Of a stretch of 59,283 bases of DNA, positions 24,854-33,431 are shown in pieces; positions within the stretch are counted from its first letter, which is position 1, and each line of letters begins with the position of its first letter. The stretch covers positions 1 to 59,283 of the forward strand of contig NZ_JAKSYM010000168.1 of assembly GCF_022829545.1 (NCBI RefSeq), read 5' to 3'. The translations under genes were made by a program, and so were the position numbers. A model generated the notes under the pieces. That model searched no databases. It was not told the DNA's origin and saw nothing but the letters and a program-made list of their open reading frames with translations. The DNA comes from Methylobacterium sp. J-030 (GTDB taxonomy: Bacteria; Pseudomonadota; Alphaproteobacteria; Rhizobiales; Beijerinckiaceae).

Positions 24854-25663
24854 TCAACGCAGGACCGACAGGTAGTGGACGTCCTGCGTCAGGCAGGTCG
24901 AGAGGCGCCACTCCACCGGCCGCTCCTCCAGGTCGATCGCGATGCGGTCGATCTCCAGGGCGGGCGTGCCAACCGGTGCCTGCAGCAGCGCCGCCTCCCG
25001 GGCGCCCAGCGCCACCGCCTTCAACCGCTCGTTGGCGGTGGCGATCGTGATGCCGTAGCGGGTCGCGTAGAGGCTGTAGAGCGTGTTGGGCAATTCGAGT
25101 TCACTGATGCCGGGAAACAGGCTCGCCGGCACGCTGATCGTCTCGGCCACGCAGAGCCGCGCGTCGACGGCGCGGACGCGCTCGATCCGCACCACCCGGG
25201 CCGCGCGCACGAGGTCGAGCCGCCCGCGCTCATCGGCGCTGGCGGCGGCCTCCGAAATCCCCGTGACGCGGCTCGTCGGCATGCCGACCCCGTCGTTGTC
25301 CGGGCGCAGCTTGAGGAAGCGGAACACGCTCTGCTTGTCGTCGTGGTCGGCCACGAAAGTGCCGCGGCCCTGGCGGCGCACCAGCAGGCTGTCGGCGGTC
25401 AGCGCGTCCAGCGCCTTGCGCACCGTGCCCTGGCTGACGCCGAGCTCGAGGGCGAGCTGCCCCTCGCTCGGCAGCATCTGGCCGGGCTGCCAGACCGCGT
25501 CGGCGAGGCGCTTCAGCAGCATGTCGTAGACCTGCCGGTACAGTGGCCGGAAGCCGACGCCGCCGGGGCGCCCCGCACCTGCCTGCCCTTCGCCTGACCG
25601 TTCCATCGCGTGACGACGCCGAGCCCCATCTGCGGGCAGAGCGTCGAAGGTCGTATCCAGCAC
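24854..25663 (-). CDS. GntR family regulator with UTRA ligand domain (HutC type)
   Basis: A 269-residue repressor-type protein. The winged helix is at about residues 45-110: QMLPSEGQLALELGVSQGTV, RKALDALTADSLLVRRQGRG, TFVADH. The UTRA effector domain follows, ending IDRIAIDLEERPVEWRLS. I chose GTG at 25663 because AGGAGAGG sits seven bases upstream; ATG at 25606 would also keep the DNA-binding domain but has no ribosome site. It is transcribed in the same direction as comC and slcC and is the only specific regulator in the sulfonate cluster, so it is the best candidate to bind the TCnTATATAnGAC operators. Confidence 0.85.
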   Translation of the reverse strand: MLDTTFDALPADGARRRHAMERSGEGQAGAGRPGGVGFRPLYRQVYDMLLKRLADAVWQPGQMLPSEGQLALELGVSQGTVRKALDALTADSLLVRRQGRGTFVADHDDKQSVFRFLKLRPDNDGVGMPTSRVTGISEAAASADERGRLDLVRAARVVRIERVRAVDARLCVAETISVPASLFPGISELELPNTLYSLYATRYGITIATANERLKAVALGAREAALLQAPVGTPALEIDRIAIDLEERPVEWRLSTCLTQDVHYLSVLR

Positions 25664-25711
25664 CGCGCCCTCTCCTCGCTTACGTCGGCCCGCCGAGCGG
25701 GGCAATATGCT

Positions 25712-26701
25712 TCACAGCGCCCTGATCTCGGCCACGAGCGCGTCGGGCAGGTCGAGTCCCGCCTCCGCGGCCCGGCGGCGCAGGGCCAGCCGGCGGCTGC
25801 CCGGCAGCCGGGCCCCGTCCTGCGCCTCGATCGCCCCGGCCAGCACCGCGAAGCGCTCCGGCGCGTCCGCGCTGAGCGCCGCCGCGTCGAGCGCGAGGAT
25901 CAGCTGGCCCGTGCCCGGCGGGTCCCCCGCGGCGTCGAGGAACGAGGAGGCCTCCCCTGCAAAGCGCGCGCCGACGAGCCCGGCGGCGAGCAGTTCGACC
26001 ATCAGGGCGAGCGCCGTGCCCTTGGCGTCGCCCAGCGGCACCATCGTGCCGTCGAGGGCGGCCTTGGCATCGGTGGTCGGGCGGCCGTCCGCGTCGAGGG
26101 CCCAGCCCGCGGGGATCGGCTCGCCGCGCTTGGCCGCCCCGACGATGTTGGCCCGGGCGACCTTCGAGAGGGCGAGGTCGATCACGATCGGCGCCCGGCC
26201 CGGCAGCGGGCAGGCGAAGGCCAACGGGTTCGTGCCGAACACGGCCTGACGCCCGCCCCAGGGTGCCATGGCGGCCGGCGTGTTGGCGAAGAGCAGCGCG
26301 ACGCAGCCCTGCTCGGCCAGGGCCTCCACGGGCCGCCCCGCGGCGCCGCAATGGTGCGAGCGGCGGATGCCGGCCGCCGCGATCCCCTGGCCGCGGGCCA
26401 GCCCGGGCAGTGCCTCCAGGGCGAGGTCGAGGGCCGGGTAGGCGAAGCCGTGGGCGGCGTCGATGGCGACGAGGCCCGGCCGCGGATGCTCCGCCCGGGG
26501 GACCGCGTCGCCCGCGACCTTGCCGGTGCGCACCTGCGCGCCGTAGGGCGCGACCCGCGACAGGCCGTGGCCCTTCAGGCCGTCGGCCTCGGCGCCGACC
26601 AGCGCCCGGGCGACGCTCCGCGCGGCGGCCTCGGCGGTGCCGCAGCGGATGAGCGCCTGTGCGGCGAGGTTCTCGGCGTCCGGAAGGGTGAGAATCGGCA
26701 T
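25712..26701 (-). CDS. comC: Ldh/malate-type dehydrogenase, probable (R)-sulfolactate dehydrogenase
   Basis: A 329-residue NAD(P)-dependent oxidoreductase of the malate/L-sulfolactate/ureidoglycolate family, not the Rossmann lactate dehydrogenase fold. Signatures: GHGLSRVAPYGAQVRTG, IAAAGIRRSHHCGAAG (catalytic His), VFGTNPLAFACP and FAGEASSFLD. ComC interconverts sulfopyruvate and (2R)-3-sulfolactate. It sits four bases from slcC in the sulfolactate cluster; the pair SlcC plus ComC is known to invert (S)- to (R)-sulfolactate via sulfopyruvate. A plain malate or lactate dehydrogenase is the alternative. Confidence 0.82.
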   Translation of the reverse strand: MPILTLPDAENLAAQALIRCGTAEAAARSVARALVGAEADGLKGHGLSRVAPYGAQVRTGKVAGDAVPRAEHPRPGLVAIDAAHGFAYPALDLALEALPGLARGQGIAAAGIRRSHHCGAAGRPVEALAEQGCVALLFANTPAAMAPWGGRQAVFGTNPLAFACPLPGRAPIVIDLALSKVARANIVGAAKRGEPIPAGWALDADGRPTTDAKAALDGTMVPLGDAKGTALALMVELLAAGLVGARFAGEASSFLDAAGDPPGTGQLILALDAAALSADAPERFAVLAGAIEAQDGARLPGSRRLALRRRAAEAGLDLPDALVAEIRAL

Positions 26702-26705
26702 CGGC

Positions 26706-27647
26706 TCAGCGTTCCGTGAGGTGGCGGCGCACGGCCCGAGCCGTGACCGACGAGACGCGCACGTTCGATTCCTGGGTCACCCCGGCGATGTGCGGCGTCA
26801 GGATCAGGTTCGGCACGTCGGCGAAGACGGCGCCGGCCTGCGCGTCCAGGGGCTCGCGGTCGAAGACGTCGAGCGCTGCGCCGCCGAGATGGCCGGCCCG
26901 CAGGGAAGCCGCGACGGCCGCCTCGTCCACGATCCCGCCCCGGGCGGCGTTGATGAGCACGGCGCCCTTCGGCATCCGGGCGAGGGCCGCCGCGTCGATC
27001 AGGCCGCGGGTCCGCTCGGTGAGCGGCACGTGGAGCGAGAGCACGTCGCTCTCCGCGATCAGCGCAGTGCGGTCGAGGTTGCGCACCGGGCCGTGATCCG
27101 GCGTCCAGGCGGGGTCGTCGGGCTCGACGAACGGGTCGTGGGCGGCGACGTCCATGCCCAGGGCCGCGGCCCGGCGGGCGGTCTCCCGGGCGATGGAGCC
27201 GAAGCCCAGCAGGCCGAGGCGTTTGCCGCCGATCTCGCGGCCCATCAGGGCGTTGCGCGGCCACGTGCCCGCGGCGACGGCGGCGGTCGCCCCGTAGGCG
27301 CCGCGCAGCAGCAGCATCGCGGTGGCGACGACGTACTCGGCCACGGCACCGTCATTGGCGCCGGTCGCCGGGTAGACCGCGATGCCCCGGTCCCGGCAGG
27401 CCGCGCCATCGATGTTGTCGAGCCCGACCCCGAGGCGGCCCACCACCTTGAGGTCCCGCGCCGCCGCCAGCAGGGCGCCGCGCACCTGGGTCCGGTTGCG
27501 CACGATCAGGGCGTCGGCCCCCGCGAGCGCCGCCGCCAGCGCCTCCGGACGGTCGACGAGGCCGGGATCGTACAGGGTGTCGAAGCCCGAAAGTTCCGCG
27601 GCGATCGCCGCCTCGTCCATGAACTCGCTGATGACGACTTTGGGCAT
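26706..27647 (-). CDS. slcC: 2-hydroxyacid dehydrogenase, probable (S)-sulfolactate dehydrogenase
   Basis: A 313-residue D-isomer-specific 2-hydroxyacid dehydrogenase. NAD site LGLLGFGSIARETARRAAAL; catalytic Arg in INAARGGIVDE, Glu in FDREPLDA and His in LILTPHIAGVTQESN. The N-terminal MPKVVISEFMDEAA is like that of SlcC from Chromohalobacter, which oxidises (S)-sulfolactate to sulfopyruvate with NAD. Together with comC (four bases away) it should form the (S) to (R) conversion. Phosphoglycerate or hydroxypyruvate dehydrogenase is the general alternative; the gene neighbourhood decides. Confidence 0.82.
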   Translation of the reverse strand: MPKVVISEFMDEAAIAAELSGFDTLYDPGLVDRPEALAAALAGADALIVRNRTQVRGALLAAARDLKVVGRLGVGLDNIDGAACRDRGIAVYPATGANDGAVAEYVVATAMLLLRGAYGATAAVAAGTWPRNALMGREIGGKRLGLLGFGSIARETARRAAALGMDVAAHDPFVEPDDPAWTPDHGPVRNLDRTALIAESDVLSLHVPLTERTRGLIDAAALARMPKGAVLINAARGGIVDEAAVAASLRAGHLGGAALDVFDREPLDAQAGAVFADVPNLILTPHIAGVTQESNVRVSSVTARAVRRHLTER

Positions 27648-27659
27648 GACCAGTCCTTC

Positions 27660-29021
27660 TCAGGTCGCCGGCACGGCGGCCGGCAGGGGACGGCGGAAGG
27701 CCGCGGCCGGCTCGCCGGGGGGACGCGCGTCGGCGGGCTCCTCGTCGTCGAGCAGGTCGAGATCCGGCGTGATGCGGCCGTCGAGCACCGCCCGGGCCTG
27801 GGCGAGGTCGATCTTGCCCTCCCAGCGGGCGATCACCAGGGTCGCCACCATGTTGCCGACCGCGTTGGTCACGCAGCGCAGCTCGTTCAGGATGCGGTCG
27901 ATCCCGATGATCAGCGCGATGCCCGCCACCGGCAGGAGCTGCGAGGCTTGGAGCGTCGCGGCCAGCACGAACAGGATGGCCCCCGCCACCCCCGCCACCC
28001 CTTTCGAGGTGACCAGCGCGATGGCCAGGATGCCGAGTTCCTGCTCCCAGGTCAGCGGGATGTTGAGGGCCTGGGCGATGAAGCCGACCGCCATGGTCAG
28101 GTAGATGCACGAGCCGTCCATGTTGAACGAAAGGCCGGCCGGCATCACGAGGCCGGTGACGCTCTTGTCGACGCCGAGCCCGTTGAGCTTGGCCATGATC
28201 GGCGGCAGCACCGATTCCGTGCTCGTGGTGCCGAGCAGGATGAACAGCTCCTCGCGGGCGTAGCGGAACAGCTTCCACAGGCTGAGACCCACGTAGAACC
28301 GCATCACGCTGCCGAGGAAGACCGCGATGAACACGAAGAAGGTCAGGTAGAGCGAGACGACCAGCAGCCCGTACTGCGCGAGGATGCCGAGGCCGAACTT
28401 GCCGATGGTGAAGGCCATCGCGCCGAAGGCCCCGATGGGCGCGACGTGCATGATCAGGTTGACGACCTTCATCAGCACGTCCCCGAAGGCGTGGACCACC
28501 TTGAGGGGGAACTCGCCCTTCCTGCCCAGCATCGCCAGCCCCATGCCGACGAGCACCGAGAAGAACATCACCTGGATCAGGTCGCCCTTGGCGAAGGCGT
28601 CGACGGCGCTGTGCGGGATGATGTTGGCGACGATCTCCATCGGCGACTGCGCGTGGGCCTTGCCGGCGATCCCGGCCACCAGCTTGGCGTCGAGGCTCTC
28701 GACCGTGGCGTTCACGCCGTCGCCGGGCCGCAGCAGGTTGACGAACAGCAGGCCGGCGCCGAGCGCCACCGTGGTCGCGGCCTCGAAGTACACGATCGTC
28801 TTCAGGCCCATCCGGCCGACGCTCTTCAGGTCGCCGACATGCGCGATGCCGACCACGACCGTGCAGAAGATGACGGGGGCGACGATCATCTTGATCAGGT
28901 TGATGAACATGTCGCCGAGGATCTTGCAGTTCACGGCGATGTCGGGGGCGACCACGCCGAGCGCGATGCCGAGGGCGATGCCGAGCAGAACCTGGCCGTA
29001 GATCGACCGCAGCAGCCTCAT
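27660..29021 (-). CDS. dctA: DctA-type C4-dicarboxylate:cation symporter
   Basis: A 453-residue member of the dicarboxylate/amino acid:cation symporter family with eight helices and two re-entrant loops. Signatures: IKMIVAPVIFCTVVVGIAHV, LLGTTSTESVLPPIMAKLNG (serine-rich hairpin loop), SFNMDGSCIYLTMAVGFIAQ, and NELRCVTNAVGNMVATLVIA. DctA imports succinate, fumarate and malate. It lies inside the suyB-slcC run with 12 bases to slcC. 3-Sulfolactate is a malate analogue, so it is the likely importer for this cluster; sulfolactate clusters elsewhere usually use TRAP or other carriers. Start at ATG 29021 after TTGGAGGAA. Confidence 0.88.
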   Translation of the reverse strand: MRLLRSIYGQVLLGIALGIALGVVAPDIAVNCKILGDMFINLIKMIVAPVIFCTVVVGIAHVGDLKSVGRMGLKTIVYFEAATTVALGAGLLFVNLLRPGDGVNATVESLDAKLVAGIAGKAHAQSPMEIVANIIPHSAVDAFAKGDLIQVMFFSVLVGMGLAMLGRKGEFPLKVVHAFGDVLMKVVNLIMHVAPIGAFGAMAFTIGKFGLGILAQYGLLVVSLYLTFFVFIAVFLGSVMRFYVGLSLWKLFRYAREELFILLGTTSTESVLPPIMAKLNGLGVDKSVTGLVMPAGLSFNMDGSCIYLTMAVGFIAQALNIPLTWEQELGILAIALVTSKGVAGVAGAILFVLAATLQASQLLPVAGIALIIGIDRILNELRCVTNAVGNMVATLVIARWEGKIDLAQARAVLDGRITPDLDLLDDEEPADARPPGEPAAAFRRPLPAAVPAT

Positions 29022-29152
29022 GCGTTCCTCCAATGTGACGGGACGGAGGCCGCCGCGACGTCTCCCGCGGTCGTGCGCTCCCTCGTGGTCCCGACCCCGT
29101 GGCGTTCGGGGGGCGCCCGCGGAAACCGATCCGCGGGCGCCGGACGTGCGCG

Positions 29153-30433
29153 TCAGGCGCTGCGGTAGAGCTTCGTCATCACGAATTCCCGGTGGCCGAG
29201 GGACTCGGCCGCCGTAAGCCGGCCGTTGGCGGTGCGCACCACCATGTCGATCAGCGCGTCGCCGGCCTGCGGGATCGTCATCTCGCGGCTGAGCACGCCC
29301 GAGACGTCGACGTCGATATGCTCGCCCATGGTGCGCACGGTGCGGGGATTGCCGGTGATCTTGATCACCGGGACGACCGGGTTGCCGATCACGTTGCCCT
29401 GTCCCGTGGGGAAGGTGTGCACCACGTAGCCCGCCGCCGCCATCAGGGTCACGCACTCGGCCGCCGCCGAGGACGTGTCCATGAAGTAGAGGCCGGGTCC
29501 CTTGGCGGGGGCCTCTGCGGGCTGCAGGGCGTCGATGAACCGGCATTCGTGGCCGATCTTCTCGAGGTTTCCGAGCGCCTTCTCCTCGATCGTCGTCAGG
29601 CCGCCCGCGATGTTGCCCTTGGTCGGCTGCGAGTCCGAGAGATCGTCGGTCTTGTGGGCCTCGATCACGTCGTCCTGGTAGGCCTTCCACATCGTGTACC
29701 ACTTGTCGGCGATGTCCGGGCTGGCCGCCCGCTCGCGACAGAGGTGCTCGGCGCCGGTGATCTCCGAGGTCTCGCCGAACACCCCGTAGATCCCGCGCGG
29801 GATCAGCTTGTCGTACATGTTGCCGACGGTGGGGCAGGAGGCGAGGCCGGTGGTGGTGTCGGACTCGCCGCACTTGGTCGAGACCCAGAGGTCGGCGATC
29901 GGGCATTCCTCGCGCTGAAGCTCGGTCGCCCACTGCACGAAGCGCTTGGCCTGGTAGCTCGCCTTGGCGACGATCGCGATGTCGCCGTGGCCCTCGATGC
30001 CGAAGCCGACGACCGGCTTGCCGGTCCTGGCGATGCCCTCGACCACGCGGTTGGTCCACTGGTCCTCGATGCCGATCACCACGACGGCGGCGACGTTCGG
30101 GTTCGAGCCGATGCCAATCAGGGTGCGGAAATGCAGGTCCAGATCCTCGCCGAACTGGAGCCGGCCGTAGGCGTGGGGCAGCGCCATCGTGCCCTTCACA
30201 TTGTTGGCGACCGCCTCGCAGGCGGCGTTGGAGAGATCGTCGAGCGGCAGGAGCACGACGTGGTTGCGCACGCCGACCCGGCCGTTCTCCCGGCGCCAGC
30301 CCATGAAGGTGGCGGCGGTGTGATCCTGCGAGGCGCGCTTGGTCGCGAGCGCCTTCGTGGCGAACTGATCGGGGGCCCCGCCCACGAAGGGGGTGGCGAT
30401 CTCGTGTTCGAGCTGAGCGGCTTCCTTGAACAT
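29153..30433 (-). CDS. suyB: (2R)-sulfolactate sulfo-lyase subunit beta
   Basis: A 426-residue UxaA/altronate-dehydratase-type large subunit. Signatures: [58 protein letters not shown] and [20 protein letters not shown]. SuyAB eliminates sulfite from (2R)-3-sulfolactate to give pyruvate. Cysteines in the CGESD...C block fit the Fe-S centre of the family. Separation from altronate dehydratase rests on the neighbours suyA, slcC and comC. I used ATG 30433, five bases after GAGG; a GTG at 30439 is in frame. Confidence 0.9.
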   Translation of the reverse strand: MFKEAAQLEHEIATPFVGGAPDQFATKALATKRASQDHTAATFMGWRRENGRVGVRNHVVLLPLDDLSNAACEAVANNVKGTMALPHAYGRLQFGEDLDLHFRTLIGIGSNPNVAAVVVIGIEDQWTNRVVEGIARTGKPVVGFGIEGHGDIAIVAKASYQAKRFVQWATELQREECPIADLWVSTKCGESDTTTGLASCPTVGNMYDKLIPRGIYGVFGETSEITGAEHLCRERAASPDIADKWYTMWKAYQDDVIEAHKTDDLSDSQPTKGNIAGGLTTIEEKALGNLEKIGHECRFIDALQPAEAPAKGPGLYFMDTSSAAAECVTLMAAAGYVVHTFPTGQGNVIGNPVVPVIKITGNPRTVRTMGEHIDVDVSGVLSREMTIPQAGDALIDMVVRTANGRLTAAESLGHREFVMTKLYRSA

Positions 30434-30440
30434 CGTCACC

Positions 30441-30758
30441 TCACCAGCGCTTCGTCTTGACGTTGTGGACGTGGACGTGCTCGCCCTTGGCGACGTCCTT
30501 GATGACCTTGCCGATATCCTGGCCGTACTTGATGGCCGTATCGCCGGCCTTCAGGTCGGTGAGCGCGACCTTGTGGCCGATCGGGATGTCGTGGCGGACA
30601 TGGACCGCGAAGGTGGTGTCGTTCTCGGTGATCACCCCGAAGGCATCGGTGTTCGCGCTCAGGCCCTCGATCACCGCGACGGCGACGTTGTCCTGCGGGG
30701 AATGGGCGAGAAGATGCGGCTTGCGGTGCCCCTCGCCGGACGCGGCGTGGCTGCTCAT
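30441..30758 (-). CDS. suyA: (2R)-sulfolactate sulfo-lyase subunit alpha (SAF domain)
   Basis: A 105-residue SAF-domain small subunit: [58 protein letters not shown]. In this enzyme group the SAF subunit accompanies the catalytic UxaA-like subunit. The ATG follows a perfect AGGAGGAC site. It is the first gene of a minus-strand operon suyA-suyB-dctA-slcC-comC (then gntR) whose promoter carries a 14-bp palindrome. Confidence 0.9.
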   Translation of the reverse strand: MSSHAASGEGHRKPHLLAHSPQDNVAVAVIEGLSANTDAFGVITENDTTFAVHVRHDIPIGHKVALTDLKAGDTAIKYGQDIGKVIKDVAKGEHVHVHNVKTKRW

Positions 30759-30801
30759 GCGGTCCTCCTGACAGTTGTCGTCGGCTTCTTGGCGTCGACT
30801 A

Positions 30802-30815
30802 GTCTTATATAAGAC
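30802..30815. promoter_or_regulatory. Palindromic operator in front of suyA
   Basis: GTCTTATATAAGAC is a perfect 14-bp palindrome, 44 bases before the suyA start. It overlaps the probable -10 box, so a bound repressor would block transcription. The nearly identical 14-mer at 31166 and related sites at 40874 and 40933 suggest one regulator. An A/T palindrome with outer GTC/GAC is plausible for a GntR/HutC-type dimer. Confidence 0.75.
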
Positions 30816-30836
30816 CTATGAGAGGGCGGGCGTCAA
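30806..30836 (-). promoter_or_regulatory. Probable sigma-70 promoter of the suyA operon
   Basis: On the minus strand TTGACG (30831-30836) stands 18-19 bases before TTATAT/TATATA (30806-30812). The -10 box lies inside the palindromic operator. The resulting leader would be about 40 bases long. Confidence 0.5.
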
Positions 30837-31028
30837 CGGGTGATCGGGAGCTCGGGGCGATTTCGTTGTTCGAGGCGCGATCAGACCGGCGCGTCTCTCC
30901 CCCTTGGCGGGATGCGGTATTCATACATCTCTCACGCCGAAAAGGTCGCCGGAGCCCTTTCCCATAAGTGGGGCGAGGGGGTTGTCGGCGGCCATCGTGG
31001 GTGCAGCGGATTGATGTGTGAAACCGCA

Positions 31029-31065
31029 GCCCCCGCGGGGGAGGGAGGGCGCGCGGCAGGTCTGG
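31029..31065. repeat. Dispersed GC hairpin repeat, copy 3 (diverged)
   Basis: CAGCCCCCGCGGGGGAGGGA followed by GGGCGCGCGGCAGGTCTGGA. The left arm is shortened but the GGGGGAGGGAGGGCGC part and the following GGCAGGTC match the copy at 24751. Confidence 0.55.
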
Positions 31066-31165
31066 ACGGCCCGTTCCATCGAGCGAACGAAGCCATCGAC
31101 GAGGGTCTGTCCGAGCAGCACCCCAGAATTTCCGCGCGGCGCCCATGCCTTGCTCCACGCGCCGA

Positions 31166-31179
31166 GTCTTATATAAGAT
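31166..31179. promoter_or_regulatory. Palindromic operator in front of the TauE-type exporter
   Basis: GTCTTATATAAGAT matches the suyA operator at 13 of 14 positions. It overlaps a probable plus-strand promoter (TTGCTC at 31150-31155, 16 bases, TATAAG at 31172-31177), about 100 bases before the exporter start. Both divergent units would therefore answer to the same regulator. Confidence 0.7.
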
Positions 31180-31276
31180 ATATACAAAACGCAGCCCGCC
31201 CCGGCGGGGCACAAGCCGGGAGGACGCGATTGGCAGTTGCGCACCCATATGGCATCGGCCGGGCGGGGCGCACCGT

Positions 31277-32023
31277 GTGACCGACACGCTCCCGCTCCTC
31301 CTCTGCGTCGGCTGCGCCGGTCTGGTCTCCGGGCTGACCGGCTTCGCCTTCGCGCTGATCGCCTCCGGCACGCTGCTGTCGATCCGCACGCCCGTCGAGG
31401 CGACCGCGCTGGTGCTGGTCTGCAGCATCCTCTCGCAGGTGATCTCGATCCTGCGGCTGCGGATGTGGCCGCCGCGGGGCACCGCCTTCGCGATGATCCT
31501 GCCGGGCCTCGTCGGCGCGCCGATCGGCATTCACCTGCTGCACGACCTCGATCCGCGATTCATCAAGGTCGCCATCGGGGCCTTCCTGGTGCTCTACAGC
31601 GGCGGCATCAGTCTGCTGCGCGCCGATTACCGGGTGGGGTTCGGCAATTCCTGGAGCGACGGCGCGGTCGGCTTCCTCGGCGGCGTGCTGGGCGGCATCG
31701 CGGGGCTGAGCGGTGCCCTGCCGACCGCCTGGAGCCTCGTGCGCGGCTGGGAGCCCCGCACCCAGCGGGCGGTCTACCAGTCCTTCACCCTGGTGATGCA
31801 GGTCTGGGCGCTGGCGATCCTCGTCGTTCTCGACCCGATCCCGCCCGACCTCGTCGGCGACCTCGCCCTGGCGCTGCCGGTGGTGCTGGTGAGCGTGCTG
31901 GCCGGCCTCGCGCTGTTCGGCCGGATCGACCAGCGCCGCTTCCGAACCCTGGTCCTGGCGCTGCTCGCCGCGATCGGGCTGACCACCACGGCCCTGGCGC
32001 TCCCCGGCCTACTGCAGGGCTGA
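31277..32023 (+). CDS. TSUP/TauE-type membrane exporter, probable sulfite exporter
   Basis: A 248-residue membrane protein with about eight helices of the TauE/SafE (TSUP) family. The two family repeats are visible: GLVSGLTGFAFALIASGTLL near the start and GAVGFLGGVLGGIAGLSGAL in the second half. Members in taurine, cysteate and sulfolactate clusters (TauZ, CuyZ) export sulfite. The GTG at 31277 is the start that preserves the first helix; no strong ribosome site is visible. It is transcribed away from suyA under a matching operator. Confidence 0.85.
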   Translation: MTDTLPLLLCVGCAGLVSGLTGFAFALIASGTLLSIRTPVEATALVLVCSILSQVISILRLRMWPPRGTAFAMILPGLVGAPIGIHLLHDLDPRFIKVAIGAFLVLYSGGISLLRADYRVGFGNSWSDGAVGFLGGVLGGIAGLSGALPTAWSLVRGWEPRTQRAVYQSFTLVMQVWALAILVVLDPIPPDLVGDLALALPVVLVSVLAGLALFGRIDQRRFRTLVLALLAAIGLTTTALALPGLLQG

Positions 32024-32036
32024 GCGCCGGGACGGG

Positions 32037-33041
32037 TCAGCTCCCGTCCCGGGCCTGGGCGCCCGCGAAAAAGAGGTCCTTCCAGCTCTCCGGCCGGCGG
32101 CGGATCGTGCCGGTGCGCGCCATGAAATCGGCGACCTTGCCGACCGCCCGGGGCGTCGCCGTGAAGGAGACCTGCGGGTCATTCAGGATTTCGGTGATCA
32201 ACCCGACATCGCTCCCGTCGCGGGCGAGGCGCACATAGGCGCGCGCCGCCTCCGACGGGTCGGCCGTCATCGCGGCGAGCGCCTCGTCCAGGGCGGCGCC
32301 GAAGGCCGCGAACACCCGGGGATTGGCCGTCGCGAAGGCCGCGGAGGCCCAGACCACGTTGAAGGTCGAGGGCTCGCCCAGCACGTCGAACGAGTTGAGC
32401 ACCGTGCGGATGCCGGGCCGGCGCAGCTCCAGCTCCTGGATCGGCGCGGCGGTGAAATGCGCCGTCACCTCGGTGCCCCCGAGGAGCGCCGCCATCCCGT
32501 CGGGATGCGACAGGGTGACGGTCAGCCGGTCGAGGTCGTTGCGGTGTCCGGCGCCCAGTTCCTTCTCGGCCGCCATCTGCAGGAACATGGCCTGGACCGA
32601 GACCTTCACGGCGGGGAGCGCGATCTTGTCCCGGTCGGTGAAGTCCGCGAGCGTGCGCACCTTCGGATTGCTGGTGTTCATCAGGAGCGGCATGCTGTTC
32701 ATCGCCGCCACGCCCTTCACCGCCATGGCGGTGCCGTCCGTCTTCGACCAGAGCAGCACGAGGGGCGGCACGCCCCCGGCCGCGAACTGGATCTGCCCGG
32801 AGAGCAGGCCGTCGTTCATGGCGGCTCCGCCCGCGAGGGTGAGGTAGCGGGCCTGGAGCCCCGCCACGCCGCGGGCGGCGGCCGCCTTCTGCAGCAGGCC
32901 CTGCTCCTCCATCAGCATCAGCGGCAGGTGGCCGAGGCTCGGCTGGCGCGCGATCGCCACCGCGCCGGTCTCCCCGGCCCGCCCCGGGGTGGGGCTTGCC
33001 AGGAGTGCTGCGGCCCCAACCAGAACGTCGCGTCTGCGCAT
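32037..33041 (-). CDS. Periplasmic substrate-binding protein of the sulfonate/taurine/nitrate ABC type (orphan 1)
   Basis: A 334-residue NMT1/SsuA-like binding protein with a signal peptide after MRRRDVL (VGAAALLASPTPGRAGE). The start of the mature fold, IARQPSLGHLPLMLMEEQGL, and the AAMNDGLLSGQIQFAAGGVP and DKIALPAVKVSVQAMFLQMA blocks identify it. It shares these blocks with the protein at 39.8-40.8 kb, so the two are paralogues. No ABC permease or ATPase gene is in the window; it must use components encoded elsewhere or act as a sensor. ATG at 33041 is preceded by a GGGAGGGG site. Confidence 0.85.
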   Translation of the reverse strand: MRRRDVLVGAAALLASPTPGRAGETGAVAIARQPSLGHLPLMLMEEQGLLQKAAAARGVAGLQARYLTLAGGAAMNDGLLSGQIQFAAGGVPPLVLLWSKTDGTAMAVKGVAAMNSMPLLMNTSNPKVRTLADFTDRDKIALPAVKVSVQAMFLQMAAEKELGAGHRNDLDRLTVTLSHPDGMAALLGGTEVTAHFTAAPIQELELRRPGIRTVLNSFDVLGEPSTFNVVWASAAFATANPRVFAAFGAALDEALAAMTADPSEAARAYVRLARDGSDVGLITEILNDPQVSFTATPRAVGKVADFMARTGTIRRRPESWKDLFFAGAQARDGS

Positions 33042-33196
33042 GAGATCCCCTCCCTGAGCCCAAGGTCCGCGACCGTCGCGCCGACGCACGCGGCGGGTGC
33101 GACCTGCCCCTGCTCCCGAGCGCGCTTGCGGATTCACGCCTCGGGTTCGGACTCCCGTCCCGTCGATCGATAGGGCAGTCCAAAGGCCTACGCGCC

Positions 33197-33250
33197 ATCC
33201 CTCCCCCCGCAGAGGGGGAGGGTGGCCCCTGCGTCAGCAGGGGTCGGGAG
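33197..33250. repeat. Dispersed GC hairpin repeat, copy 4 with extra stem
   Basis: CCCTCCCCCCGCAGAGGGGG AGGG-type hairpin followed by a CCCCTG-CGTCAG-CAGGGG stem at 33225-33242 and GGGAGAGGGG. Confidence 0.65.
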
Positions 33251-33342
33251 AGGGGAACCCGGCTTCCGGAACAGGCGCGCCCGTCATGAAGGCCGGCGTT
33301 CAATCCTGTACCGTCGCTCCCCTCTCCCGGCCCCCTTCGCGA

Positions 33343-33374
33343 GTCTCCCTCCCCCGCAGAGGGGGGCGGGAGAC
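33343..33374. repeat. Dispersed GC hairpin repeat, copy 5
   Basis: GTCTCCCTCCCCCGCAGAGG then GGGGCGGGAGAC. GTCTCCC and GGGAGAC pair perfectly around the CCCC/GGGG core. Confidence 0.7.
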
Positions 33375-33431
33375 CCGCGCCTCCTTCGGAAGGCCGCGCC
33401 ACGGTCATGCCGTGCCCTGGGACTGCCCCCC

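Larger units (their letters stand above)
30759..31276. other. Divergent control region between suyA and the TauE-type exporter
   Basis: About 520 bases with no supported gene. It holds the suyA promoter and operator at the left, a second operator and promoter for the exporter at the right, and one copy of the dispersed GC repeat in the middle. The middle part (30890-31100) contains a second, weaker GTATTCATACATC patch with no clear partner. Confidence 0.5.
33042..33431. other. Repeat-rich spacer between the first binding protein and the ThDP enzyme
   Basis: About 390 bases with no supported gene. It includes the upstream region of the binding protein gene and two copies of the dispersed GC hairpin (33197 and 33343) with an additional CCCCTG/CAGGGG stem. 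It separates the Frd-like operon's 3' end from orphan binding protein 1 and probably acts as its terminator. Confidence 0.5.
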
